Shown here: one piece after another, positions 1 to 8,110 of the stretch
How positions within the stretch are numbered: position 1 is the first letter of the stretch
Layout of the letters: each line of letters starts with the position of its first letter
NCBI GenBank assembly: GCA_963809925.1
Contig: CAWELH010000005.1
Coordinates: forward strand, 410,790 to 474,789
DNA from: DASQZK01 sp963809925
GTDB lineage: Bacteria; Bacteroidota; Bacteroidia; Bacteroidales; GCA-2748055
Length of the DNA stretch: 64,000 bases
Reading direction: 5' to 3'
Made by a program: the position numbers and the translations under genes
The notes under the pieces: generated by a model
Told to the model about the DNA's origin: nothing
Seen by the model: the letters and a program-made list of their open reading frames with translations, nothing else
Databases searched by the model: none

Positions 1-428
1 ATGATCCCCAACGATTTGGCTTTCATCCGGAGATTGATGTCTTTGGTGACAAGGATAACCGGTCGTTCTGTAAACTTGTTAAATACAGATTCAGCGATCG
101 CAAGGATCCTGTGATCGGGGGTATTTTCGGGGAATGAATTCCTTACCTTATCTGAAAAAGGCTTTCCGGTCTCAATGGAAAGCTTCCCCATCCCCTTCCC
201 AAGAGGTAGTCCTCCGTTGAACAACTGATCACCTGATATCTTATCCAGTTCCCTGGTAAATTCCCTTGCCTGAAAATTAATGATATCACTTCCCTTTTTA
301 AACTTATCGAGTTCCTCGAGTACCGTGATTGGGATGATGATATCATTTTCCTGGAAATTGTAGATACATTTGTAATCATGGAGGAGTACGTTGGTGTCCA
401 GTATAAAGATCTTCCTGACTTTCTTCAT
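1..428 (-). CDS. PhoH-family protein, N-terminal PIN domain (partial)
   Basis: The frame opens with ATG at 428 on the minus strand and runs off the left edge, so only about 142 N-terminal residues are visible. They read as a PIN ribonuclease domain: the first acidic residue sits in ILDTNVLLHD (Asp11), the second in TVLEELDKFK (Glu38/39), and a third in TPDHRILAIA, followed by VILVTKDINLRMKA, which is the usual end of PIN domains fused to a PhoH-type ATPase. In that family (YlaK/PhoH2 type) the PIN domain cleaves RNA and the C-terminal ATPase is thought to unwind it. The ATPase half would lie outside the window, so the fusion is inferred from the family and not seen. The gene is transcribed away from the nitroreductase gene. 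Confidence 0.8.
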   Translation of the reverse strand, partial: MKKVRKIFILDTNVLLHDYKCIYNFQENDIIIPITVLEELDKFKKGSDIINFQAREFTRELDKISGDQLFNGGLPLGKGMGKLSIETGKPFSDKVRNSFPENTPDHRILAIAESVFNKFTERPVILVTKDINLRMKAKSLGI

Positions 429-539
429 GTACTCTTTTCTAATTTGACTAAATTTGCTCTCTGTAAATATAGTAAAATCCGTTTCCCATGGTTGGTTGAA
501 AACCTGTTGATAACTGTGTTTTTTGGAATATTTGATGAA

Positions 540-627
540 AGAAGTTAGGGAGTTATGAAGTGATGAAGTTAGGAAGTTAGGGAGTTATGAAGTTAGGAAG
601 TTAGGGAGTTAGGGAGTTAGGGAATAG
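540..627. repeat. short tandem repeat of GAAGTTAGG/GAGTTAGG units
   Basis: About 88 bp are built from near-identical 8-9 base units (GAAGTTAGG, GAGTTAGG, GAGTTATGAAGTGAT). A related stretch with the same GAGTTATGAAGTGATGAAG core occurs at 16311-16357 behind the sulfatase gene, so this is a dispersed intergenic repeat and not a one-off. It occupies most of the 260-bp gap between the divergent PhoH-like and nitroreductase genes; I see no gene here. Confidence 0.8.
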
Positions 628-687
628 AACTGATCTTTGGCAAAGATCCATAAACTCCGGTAAGTATATTAATTAACACACTTCAGC

Positions 688-1224
688 ATGAATCTTATTG
701 ACACGATCATTAAAAGAAGAAGCATACGGCGATTCACATCCCTACCCGTCACGAAGGAAATGATCGAAGCCATGATCAGGGCTGCGATGTATGCGCCTTC
801 TGCTGTGAACAAACAACCCTGGCATTTCATCGTAGTGGATGACAGGAAGATCATGGATGAGGTTATGTCGATCCATCCGAATTCCAAAATGCTCTCGTCG
901 GCCACCCTGGCTGTTCTGGTATGTGGCGACGAGAAACTGCAACACGATACAGGCTACTGGATCGCCGACTGCGGTGCGGCGACTGAAAACCTTCTCATCG
1001 CGGCCACTTCCCTGGGGCTTGGCTCCTGTTGGATAGGGGTTTATCCAAGAGAAAACCGTATGGAGGCATTCAGCGCCCTCTTCAAACTCCCGGCACATAT
1101 CCGGCCGTTTGCCCTTGTAGCCCTTGGTCATCCTGCAGAAGAAAAACTGATTCCTGCACGCTTCGATCAGTCTAAGATATTTCTAAACACCTGGGCCAAT
1201 CCCTACTTCGATGAATTACAGTGA
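688..1224 (+). CDS. nitroreductase family protein
   Basis: A 178-aa single-domain flavoprotein of the nitroreductase superfamily, which reduces nitroaromatics, quinones or enones with NAD(P)H on FMN. The N-terminal KRRSIRRF arginine cluster contacts the FMN phosphate in this family. APSAVNKQPWHF at about residues 36-47 is the conserved flavin-binding segment, and the C-terminal ALGHPAE resembles the GYP/GHP segment that closes the fold. The length is typical of the short members. It overlaps folC by 14 bases and is probably co-transcribed with it. The natural substrate cannot be told from sequence. Confidence 0.9.
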   Translation: MNLIDTIIKRRSIRRFTSLPVTKEMIEAMIRAAMYAPSAVNKQPWHFIVVDDRKIMDEVMSIHPNSKMLSSATLAVLVCGDEKLQHDTGYWIADCGAATENLLIAATSLGLGSCWIGVYPRENRMEAFSALFKLPAHIRPFALVALGHPAEEKLIPARFDQSKIFLNTWANPYFDELQ

Positions 1225-2503
1225 AACGCTCGACTACCTGTATAACAACCTACCCATGTTCCAGCGTATCGGGGCTGCTGCATACAAGGCAAACCTCGAT
1301 AACACCCATGCTCTCGATGAATACTTTGACTACCCCCACAGGAAATTCAGGAGCATCCATATAGCCGGGACCAATGGCAAAGGTTCCGTGTCACACATGC
1401 TGGCAGCCATTTTGCAAAGAGCAGGACTCAAAACCGGTTTGTACACTTCCCCGCACCTGAAAGATTTCAGGGAAAGGATCCGTATTAACGGTGAAATGAT
1501 CCCGGAAGAATCGGTTGTTTCATTTGTAAAAGAGAGCCGGTCTGTCATTGAAGAGATCCAGCCCTCTTTTTTTGAAATCACAGTACTGATGGCATTCAGC
1601 TATTTTGCTTCCATGGGTGTCGATATTGCCGTTATCGAAACCGGAATGGGCGGCAGGCTCGATTCGACCAATATCATCGATCCTGAACTGTCGGTGATTA
1701 CAAATATCGGTCTGGATCATACACAATTCCTCGGCGATACACTTGAAAAAATCGCCGGTGAGAAGGCCGGCATCATCAAAGCCGGCAGGCCGGTTGTGAT
1801 TAGCGAATGGCAGGCTGAAACAGCAAAAGTATTTGAAAATAAAGTGGCTGAAACACACGCTGAACTATACTATGCCAGTGACTTTTACCAGATCGATTAC
1901 AGTACGGTCACACCCGGACAAAAGCAGCGATTTTATGTGTATCATGATGACAAGCTGGTGTACGACGGCCTCGAATCCGACCTGGGTGGCATCTATCAGC
2001 GGAAAAATATTCCTGCTGTACTGAAGAGCATCGATATACTTCGCAAGAAAGGCATCAGCATTCCCAACTCCTCAGTTTTTGAGGGCATCGCTAATGTATC
2101 CCAACTCACCGGTTTGAGGGGACGGTGGGAAATTATGGGTTATAATCCGCTGGTGGTGTGTGATGCTGCCCACAATGTCCATGGCATCATGGAGGTCCTT
2201 GAGCAGATCAAAGCCACAGCTTATCGCAAACTACACATAGTTTGGGGGATGGTGTCCGATAAAGATGTGGATGCCGTTCTCGGTTTACTGCCCCGGGACG
2301 CTGTATACTACTTCACCAGGGCCGGAATCCCGAGAGCATTAAATGAAAAAATTCTGCGCGAAAAAGGCAGCAATGCAGGTCTGATCGGAGAAGCATATCA
2401 AAGCGTTGCCGCAGCACTGCAGGCCGCAAAGGAAAATGCATCAGGGGAAGACATGATCTTTATTGGCGGCAGTACTTTTGTGGTTGCCGAAGTGCTGGAT
2501 TAA
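1211..2503 (+). CDS. folC: bifunctional dihydrofolate/folylpolyglutamate synthase
   Basis: A 430-aa Mur-ligase-fold enzyme that adds glutamate to dihydropteroate and then to folates. The ATP-binding loop GTNGKGS is at residues 53-59, GMGGRLDSTN at about 144 is the family signature, and NIGLDHTQFLG and the CDAAHNVHG of the C-terminal domain are also present. Length matches the family. The start overlaps the nitroreductase stop by 14 bases, which suggests translational coupling, and a hairpin terminator lies just after the stop. Confidence 0.95.
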   Translation: MNYSETLDYLYNNLPMFQRIGAAAYKANLDNTHALDEYFDYPHRKFRSIHIAGTNGKGSVSHMLAAILQRAGLKTGLYTSPHLKDFRERIRINGEMIPEESVVSFVKESRSVIEEIQPSFFEITVLMAFSYFASMGVDIAVIETGMGGRLDSTNIIDPELSVITNIGLDHTQFLGDTLEKIAGEKAGIIKAGRPVVISEWQAETAKVFENKVAETHAELYYASDFYQIDYSTVTPGQKQRFYVYHDDKLVYDGLESDLGGIYQRKNIPAVLKSIDILRKKGISIPNSSVFEGIANVSQLTGLRGRWEIMGYNPLVVCDAAHNVHGIMEVLEQIKATAYRKLHIVWGMVSDKDVDAVLGLLPRDAVYYFTRAGIPRALNEKILREKGSNAGLIGEAYQSVAAALQAAKENASGEDMIFIGGSTFVVAEVLD

Positions 2504-2518
2504 TATGAAAACATGTTA

Positions 2519-2566
2519 ACGAAAAAAAAAATGCCAGGATCTTTCCCGGCATTGTATTCTCTTTTG
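2519..2566 (+). terminator. rho-independent terminator after folC, possibly bidirectional
   Basis: An AATGCC...GGCATT stem (2530-2535 with 2548-2553), extendable past one mismatch, is followed by a T-rich tract and preceded by ten A residues. It sits between the convergent folC and lyase genes and could stop transcription from both. Confidence 0.65.
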
Positions 2567-2615
2567 TCCCCTTGCATGCATTTGCATTTAGCGCGCGAAA
2601 GGTTGTTCCGTCTTA

Positions 2616-4079
2616 CTATAAACTATCACCGAAATCTTTCTTAAATTTCGCTACAAGCTTCTGTGGCCAATTGTTTACCGGAGCAAGGCGCCCCATGAAG
2701 AAACGAAGTACCGCCGGTTCATCGACAAACTTCAGTCCGCCAACAAGATCCCGGTTATCATACAACCATTTGATCCTGTCGAGCAGAAACATGGTCTGCG
2801 ACAGTGTGAAAACCCTGCGTGGGAAGGCAAGGCGCAGCAGTTCCATATCGGCGAGAACGTCATTACCATGCTCATCGCGATCACTGGAAACCGTACCACG
2901 TTCCATACCACGACAACCGGATATGATAAACAATGCAGATGCCAATGCACCTGCAGGGTATTCTTCCTGTCGGACATGAGGGAGGAAATCCATAGCATCA
3001 AGATGACACCCCAGTGCTCCGGCAGGTGTTACTACAGGAATTCCCATTTTAACAAGCTGTTTCACGGCATATTCAATAAATGAAGGCGACTGGCTGATCA
3101 CGGTTTCATCGGTGGTTTCATACAAACCAACCGCCATGGCTTCAATCTCACGCACCGACATTCCTCCATACGTCAGGAAGCCCTCGAACAGCGGCACAAG
3201 GTCTCTCATCTTCAAAAAGAGGCCGTGATCGTTTGTGCAAATTCCACCTCCCCTAGTAGAGCTTACTTTACGGCTTGAGAAATAAACAATATCAGCAATT
3301 GCACACATTTCATTAAGAATATCCTTAATAGAAGTTTCCGCAAATTCTGCTTCTCTTTTCTTGATAAACCATGCATTTTCACCGATAAGACTGGCATCCA
3401 GAATAATCATAATCTTATGCTCATCAGCTATTTTCTTAACCTCCCTCATATTCGCGATGGAGAAAGGCTGCCCGCCAATCAGGTTGGTGGAAGCTTCAAG
3501 GCGGATGAAAGGTATTTTTGAAGGACCATATTTCTGTATGAGTTCTTTCAGTCGGTCAATGTCGATGTTACCCTTAAATGGATGCTCGCTTTTGATTTTT
3601 AATGCCTCATCGGTATAAATCTCAAAGATCTTACCGCCATTGAGCTCCATGTGGGCTTTTGTGGTGGTAAAGTGGTAGTTCATCGGAATGATATCACCCT
3701 CGGTTATGAATGTCTGCGAGATAATATTTTCGGCTGCCCTTCCCTGATGTACCGGGAGGATATATTTTTTACCAAAGACATCCTGTAGTGCTTTCTCCAT
3801 ACGGTAAAAACTCTGTGAACCAGCATAGGCATCGTCCGCCTGAAGCATTGATGACAGCTGATTGTCACTCATAGCGTTGGTTCCGCTGTCGGTAAGCATG
3901 TCGAGAAAAATGTCATTGGTATTGAGCAGGAAGGTGTTATACCCGCCTTCTTCAATAGCCTTCAGTCTCAGATCCACGGGCTTCAGATGAAGCTTCTGGA
4001 CGATACGTACTTTGTGCAATTCAACAGGTACTTCATTCCCGCTATAAAATTTTACCGTTGTAAGTTTTTGATTGTTCAT
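2616..4079 (-). CDS. tryptophanase/tyrosine phenol-lyase family beta-eliminating lyase, probably tyrosine phenol-lyase-like
   Basis: A 487-aa PLP enzyme of the TnaA/TPL family, which cleaves aromatic amino acids to the free ring, pyruvate and ammonia. The LLTDSGTNAMSDNQ and DDAYAGSQSF segments are diagnostic. By alignment from memory with Citrobacter TPL, the Schiff-base lysine is Lys271 (SSRKVSS) and the pyridine-binding Asp is Asp228. The three positions that separate TPL from tryptophanase are TPL-like: Thr138 (FTTT, Asp in TnaA), Arg394 (MERG, Ile in TnaA) and Phe460 (LRFF, His in TnaA). The residue matching TPL Arg217, which contacts the PLP hydroxyl, is Leu231 (LDASLIGENA), which is unusual. 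Substrate could therefore be tyrosine or something different. It is monocistronic, and the start is the ATG beginning MNNQKLTTVKF. Confidence 0.82.
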   Translation of the reverse strand: MNNQKLTTVKFYSGNEVPVELHKVRIVQKLHLKPVDLRLKAIEEGGYNTFLLNTNDIFLDMLTDSGTNAMSDNQLSSMLQADDAYAGSQSFYRMEKALQDVFGKKYILPVHQGRAAENIISQTFITEGDIIPMNYHFTTTKAHMELNGGKIFEIYTDEALKIKSEHPFKGNIDIDRLKELIQKYGPSKIPFIRLEASTNLIGGQPFSIANMREVKKIADEHKIMIILDASLIGENAWFIKKREAEFAETSIKDILNEMCAIADIVYFSSRKVSSTRGGGICTNDHGLFLKMRDLVPLFEGFLTYGGMSVREIEAMAVGLYETTDETVISQSPSFIEYAVKQLVKMGIPVVTPAGALGCHLDAMDFLPHVRQEEYPAGALASALFIISGCRGMERGTVSSDRDEHGNDVLADMELLRLAFPRRVFTLSQTMFLLDRIKWLYDNRDLVGGLKFVDEPAVLRFFMGRLAPVNNWPQKLVAKFKKDFGDSL

Positions 4080-4427
4080 CAGTTAAATATTTAGTTAATA
4101 ATACCACAGATTTATCGATATCCCCCTCTGTATATGCACTTCCCGGAGAACTTCACGTTTAAAAAATGTGTAAGCTCCCCTGCCGTGGAATGTAAAAATG
4201 CCACTGTGCCAGATCATGTCAAATTTTATGAATGAAAAATGCAGATTCGTAAAAACTCGTATTTCCGGGCTGAAAGGAAAATCAAAATTCTCACTGCAAA
4301 ACAAATTTATTAATTAGATTTTGTTTTCAAAATAAACAAAAATACATGTTCTGAGTAAAGAATTGTTATCCCTGACAGGAGAAATTATCCTGAAGCTTAT
4401 TTTTAAAAGAATATAAATAAAGAGATC

Positions 4428-5786
4428 TTAGATTTTAATGATAAAACGGCTCCCCGAACCGGGTTCTGTAAATACTTCGATCGTACCGCGATGCCTTCGT
4501 ACAACCTGCCTCGAAAAGCTGAGGCCGATACCATTGCCCTGCTCCCGCGTCGTAAAAAAAGGAATGAAAATCTTATCGGCTATCTGAGCGGTCATTCCCG
4601 GTCCGTTGTCGGCGACTTCGATCACAACACGATCGGTTTCATCCATGGTTCCGGCACACACTATTCTTCGGTTTATGATATTTGTATGCTCAAAACATTC
4701 GATGCCATTTTTTACCAGGTTGATGAGAACCTGAGAAAGCAGTTTTTTGTCCGCAAATACCGACAGACCGGAAGGTTCGGTATGACATTCAAGATGAATC
4801 CGGTTGTCATTCAGTGATGCGGAAAAGAGTGTGGCAGTTTCCATCAGAAGATCGTGAACCCTGAAATGCTCAGGTGCTATCTGGGGTGGCAGGGTCGAAG
4901 TCCTGAATTCATTCACAAAGCGAAGTAGCCCGGCATTCCGCTCATTGATGATGCTGAGCCCTTCGATGGTCTTCCGGCAGATCTCTGATGTGCTCTCACT
5001 AAAACCCTCCCTACACTCGTGTGTTTCGAGTTTTTCCAGAAGTAGTGTAGTAAGCGAGGTCACCGGCGAAATCGTGTTGTTCACCTCATGGGTCATCACC
5101 CGGATAAGTTTTTGCCAGCTTTCCAATTCCTTATCCTGCAATTCATTGCGGATATCCTGCATCGACACGAGCTTAAGTTGTTCGTTATAAAGCCGGAATC
5201 GTGCACATTTCAGAAGTAGATGTCTGAGATCATCCTTCTGACGAAACTTATATATTTTCCGTTGGCCTGGCAGAATGGCATTGATAGCAAAAATGAGACC
5301 CGGATCGGCATCAGGGATATTTTCAATGTATTTTTCGTTTCTGAGGTTGATCAGCCTTTTTGCAGGTTTATTGACAATCTCGATCTGGTTGGTATCGTTC
5401 AGGACAATGATGCCGGTATCGAGGTTTTCAATGGTATAATCCAGGAGGTATTGCCACCGCTTTTCTCTGGTCCGGTATTCACTGATAATATCGGACAGGT
5501 GACGAAAGTACTTGTACAATTGTCTGTCCCTGATCATGGAACCGTTTTCCCGGAAACTGATCTGAGGATCGTCATTTTCGAGGTAATTGGCAAAAGTTGC
5601 CAGTTGTGTATTTATCCTGTTCAGGAATAACACCAGTAAAATTACCTGTATTACAAAAACTGCCGAAAGAAAAATGGAAGTGAAGATAAATACAGGTCGA
5701 AAGAAAAAATATCCCACCAAAAGCGCATTAACCGCCAGCAGGATGATCCTGAAAAGGATGACCAGGTAAAAGCGTCTAAAGACCAT
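4428..5786 (-). CDS. membrane-bound sensor histidine kinase, NtrB/NtrY type
   Basis: Two hydrophobic segments (about residues 5-30 and 32-57) anchor a HAMP/PAS-like linker and a C-terminal kinase. The phosphoacceptor is His233 in THEVNNTISP; the N box is LINLVKNGIECFEH, G1 is VADNGPGMT and G2 is GNGIGLSFS. An upstream in-frame ATG at 5879 would place the first 31 residues over the regulator gene and before the membrane helix, so I prefer ATG 5786, which overlaps the regulator stop by 11 bases. It is the cognate kinase of the sigma-54 regulator immediately upstream, and the pair may control the FtsX-like permease gene at 8111. The signal it senses is unknown. Confidence 0.9.
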   Translation of the reverse strand: MVFRRFYLVILFRIILLAVNALLVGYFFFRPVFIFTSIFLSAVFVIQVILLVLFLNRINTQLATFANYLENDDPQISFRENGSMIRDRQLYKYFRHLSDIISEYRTREKRWQYLLDYTIENLDTGIIVLNDTNQIEIVNKPAKRLINLRNEKYIENIPDADPGLIFAINAILPGQRKIYKFRQKDDLRHLLLKCARFRLYNEQLKLVSMQDIRNELQDKELESWQKLIRVMTHEVNNTISPVTSLTTLLLEKLETHECREGFSESTSEICRKTIEGLSIINERNAGLLRFVNEFRTSTLPPQIAPEHFRVHDLLMETATLFSASLNDNRIHLECHTEPSGLSVFADKKLLSQVLINLVKNGIECFEHTNIINRRIVCAGTMDETDRVVIEVADNGPGMTAQIADKIFIPFFTTREQGNGIGLSFSRQVVRRHRGTIEVFTEPGSGSRFIIKI

Positions 5787-6633
5787 ATTTCTGCATTTTG
5801 CGGTAAAGCGTTGGCCGGGAGATACCCAGTTCATCAGCGGTGAAGGAAAGGTTGCCCTTATTCCGCCGTATTGCCTCACCGATTGCCCTCTTTTCCATCT
5901 CTTCCAGGGTCAGTGGCTGAAATGGCAGATTTACCGGTTTATTGGCAAAGGTAAATGTAAAGTCATCAGGAACAAGTGTTGTTCCATCGCACAGAATCAC
6001 CGCCTTCTCGATGGCATGACTGAGTTCTCTGACATTGCCCGGCCAATGGTATGACGTTAGCTTACCTAGCGTTGCCGCATCCGGACTACTAAGATTTTTG
6101 TTATATTTATCAGAGAACTGCCGTACAAAAAAGCTTGCAAGTTCAGCGAGATCCTCAGGTCTCTCTCTTAGGGAGGGAAGCTCGATGGCAATCGTATTCA
6201 GGCGGTAAAAGAGATCCTCCCTGAAATTTCCATTTTCAATCATCTCAGAAAGAGGCTGGTTTGTCGCTGAAATCAGTCTTATGTCTATCTTCACTGGACT
6301 GGACGAACCAAGCCGCATTATTTCCCGTCTCTGAAGCGCCGAAAGGAGTTTTGCCTGGGATGTTAAATCCAGATTACCAATTTCATCAAGAAAAAGTGTT
6401 CCGCCACCGGCGGCTTCAAATTTACCCGGCTTGTCTTCTTTTGCATCGGTGAAAGCACCTTTAACATGGCCGAAAAGCTCACTTTCCATAAGGGTCTCCG
6501 GCACAGCACCAAGGTCAATATTTAAAAATCTTCTGTCCTTCCGTTTGGAAAGACGGTGAATCTCGCGGGCAACAACTTCCTTTCCGGTACCGTTTTCTCC
6601 GAGGATGAGAATATTGGCCTCAGTAGGCGCCAC
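5776..6633 (-). CDS. sigma-54 response regulator, AAA+ and Fis-type DNA-binding part (separated by frameshift)
   Basis: This frame encodes the central and C-terminal domains of an NtrC-family activator: Walker A GENGTGKE, the sigma-54 contact loop GAFTDAKED, Walker B GGGTLFLDEIG, the arginine-finger region, and a C-terminal helix-turn-helix (ISRPTLYRKMQKYGL). The apparent GTG start at 6633 is not a genuine start: the preceding bases continue the receiver linker in the other frame. Removing one A from the AAA run at 6634-6636 would give the linker TVEQVAPTEANILIL and one ORF of about 460 aa. Either the gene is newly broken or the assembly has an extra base. As written, the ATPase would be uncoupled from phosphorylation. 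Confidence 0.9.
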   Translation of the reverse strand: MAPTEANILILGENGTGKEVVAREIHRLSKRKDRRFLNIDLGAVPETLMESELFGHVKGAFTDAKEDKPGKFEAAGGGTLFLDEIGNLDLTSQAKLLSALQRREIMRLGSSSPVKIDIRLISATNQPLSEMIENGNFREDLFYRLNTIAIELPSLRERPEDLAELASFFVRQFSDKYNKNLSSPDAATLGKLTSYHWPGNVRELSHAIEKAVILCDGTTLVPDDFTFTFANKPVNLPFQPLTLEEMEKRAIGEAIRRNKGNLSFTADELGISRPTLYRKMQKYGL

Positions 6634-7156
6634 TTTGCTCGACAGTCTTCCACAACTGTGTCATTTTCTCTGAAGTTCCCCTGATAATGTCTGTATCGCC
6701 AACAATACTCTCTGACAAGTCTTTCTCCTGTTTCTTTTCCGGACTACCCATATCCAGCTTCTGTTTTGATACATTCAGCCTCAACGCCGATTTCATCAGG
6801 TCTACCAGCTGATCGTTGTCCCATGGTTTGAGAACAAAATCTGCAGCCCCGCTTTTCATGGCTTTTACCGCAAGGTTAACTTCTCCATACGCGGTAATCA
6901 TTACCACAACAGCAGAAGGATCAAGTTTTATAATCTCATTTAGCCAAAAGAGCCCTTCATTTCCGGAATTTATTCCTGCCCTGAAATTCATATCCAGCAG
7001 GTACACATCAAATTTTTCCCGCTTTAGTTTTGAAGGAAGAAGGTTTGGATTTGTCAGTGTTTCGATTGTCCGGAAATGAAATCCCAACAAAAACTTCAGT
7101 GATTCAAGAATCTGACGGTTATCATCGATGATAAGGAGTGACCCTGATTTTGGCAT
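6620..7156 (-). CDS. sigma-54 response regulator, receiver part (5' half of frameshifted gene)
   Basis: A CheY-like receiver with the acidic pair in IIDDNRQ, phospho-acceptor Asp55 in VYLLDMNF, Thr in MITAYGE and Lys in VLKPWD. A linker follows, and the frame ends in SGAY at 6620, where the AAA+ domain should begin. It overlaps the ATPase frame by 14 bases in another phase. Together with 5776-6633 it makes one NtrC-family regulator. The kinase gene follows it, giving a regulator-kinase operon on the minus strand. Confidence 0.88.
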   Translation of the reverse strand: MPKSGSLLIIDDNRQILESLKFLLGFHFRTIETLTNPNLLPSKLKREKFDVYLLDMNFRAGINSGNEGLFWLNEIIKLDPSAVVVMITAYGEVNLAVKAMKSGAADFVLKPWDNDQLVDLMKSALRLNVSKQKLDMGSPEKKQEKDLSESIVGDTDIIRGTSEKMTQLWKTVEQSGAY

Positions 7157-8110
7157 GACCCGGAGTTTAAATTGTTTCTGAACTGCTAATTGTAAATCTA
7201 TATGGGCTCTCCATCATTGCTTGCAATTCACTCAGCTTATACACAACCGAAATTCTTTATCTGCATTTCTGTTATCCATTCCGCCGTCCAATATTCATCC
7301 AGTCTCATCAAAGTAAAAATTCGTTGCATCTATCTCAAAACCAATGACATCTCTTTTGTGTATTTCTCTTATTCGTTATGTGTTACACCAAAAAAAGCAG
7401 GCCTTACTATCTGTCAAACCTGATTCGGAATACTCAAAGTTAAAGTATGGTCAGTAATAAATCACAGTACAACTAATTTTTTTTTGTGATGAAAATTGAA
7501 CTTCCATTCTGATGCTGTTACCGGCTTCTCAACCAGAAAGATCAAGCGACGGTTTATTTCTGCTAAAATTTTTCCTCCGGGAAAACAAGACAATCAAATC
7601 AGGAAAGAGTGTATGTGATGATTTAGTGTCGGATGTTGAGTATACTGCAAATTCAGAAAAATTACACTCCAATAAATGACGCACAAACCCGGAAGAAAAT
7701 ATCTACTTTGGTGGAATCTCTTTCCGAATATGAATGGAAAATATTGAACGAACCGGTTCAAAGAATTGTGCTGCTAAATTCTGAATCCCCGAATCTTAAC
7801 TGTCCGAAAATTGTAATGTAATGTTACATACAGGGTTATGCCTGAAAGATAAAAAATATTCCTAACTATCTTATTATTAGTAATTTATTCATAATGGTAC
7901 ATGACTTGAAGATCTATCTGTGTTCTTGGCAGAATGTCCGGCATCATAACATGCCAAAGACATAACCGAATTTATTATTTAAATTGAAAAAAGGTTTTTT
8001 TACCAGCTGCCTGAAATGGCCTGACGAGATTCGCCTGGCGAAACTTAGATGAAAAATTGGACCTGGTACTGGTAAGAACCATTTTATAACTTCGCCTAAA
8101 TCTTCAAAAA
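7157..8110. other. 954-bp intergenic region without a supported gene
   Basis: The stretch separates the divergent regulator and FtsX-like permease genes and is AT-rich. Two short open frames (7202-7423 and 7633-7821) lack family motifs or convincing initiation context. An activator binding site for the sigma-54 regulator would be expected here, but I found no clear GG-N10-GC promoter element. Confidence 0.5.

Noticed and set aside
6620..6640. Programmed frameshift between receiver and ATPase domains
   Set aside because: No slippery heptamer or stimulatory hairpin is evident; a simple one-base indel explains it.
7202..7821. Two short plus-strand ORFs in the regulator/permease gap
   Set aside because: No domain, no clear ribosome-binding or start context, and composition like the surrounding AT-rich DNA.
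7926..7942. Possible sigma-54 promoter upstream of the FtsX-like permease
   Set aside because: The GG to GC spacing is 11 and not the required 10, and the surrounding consensus is poor.
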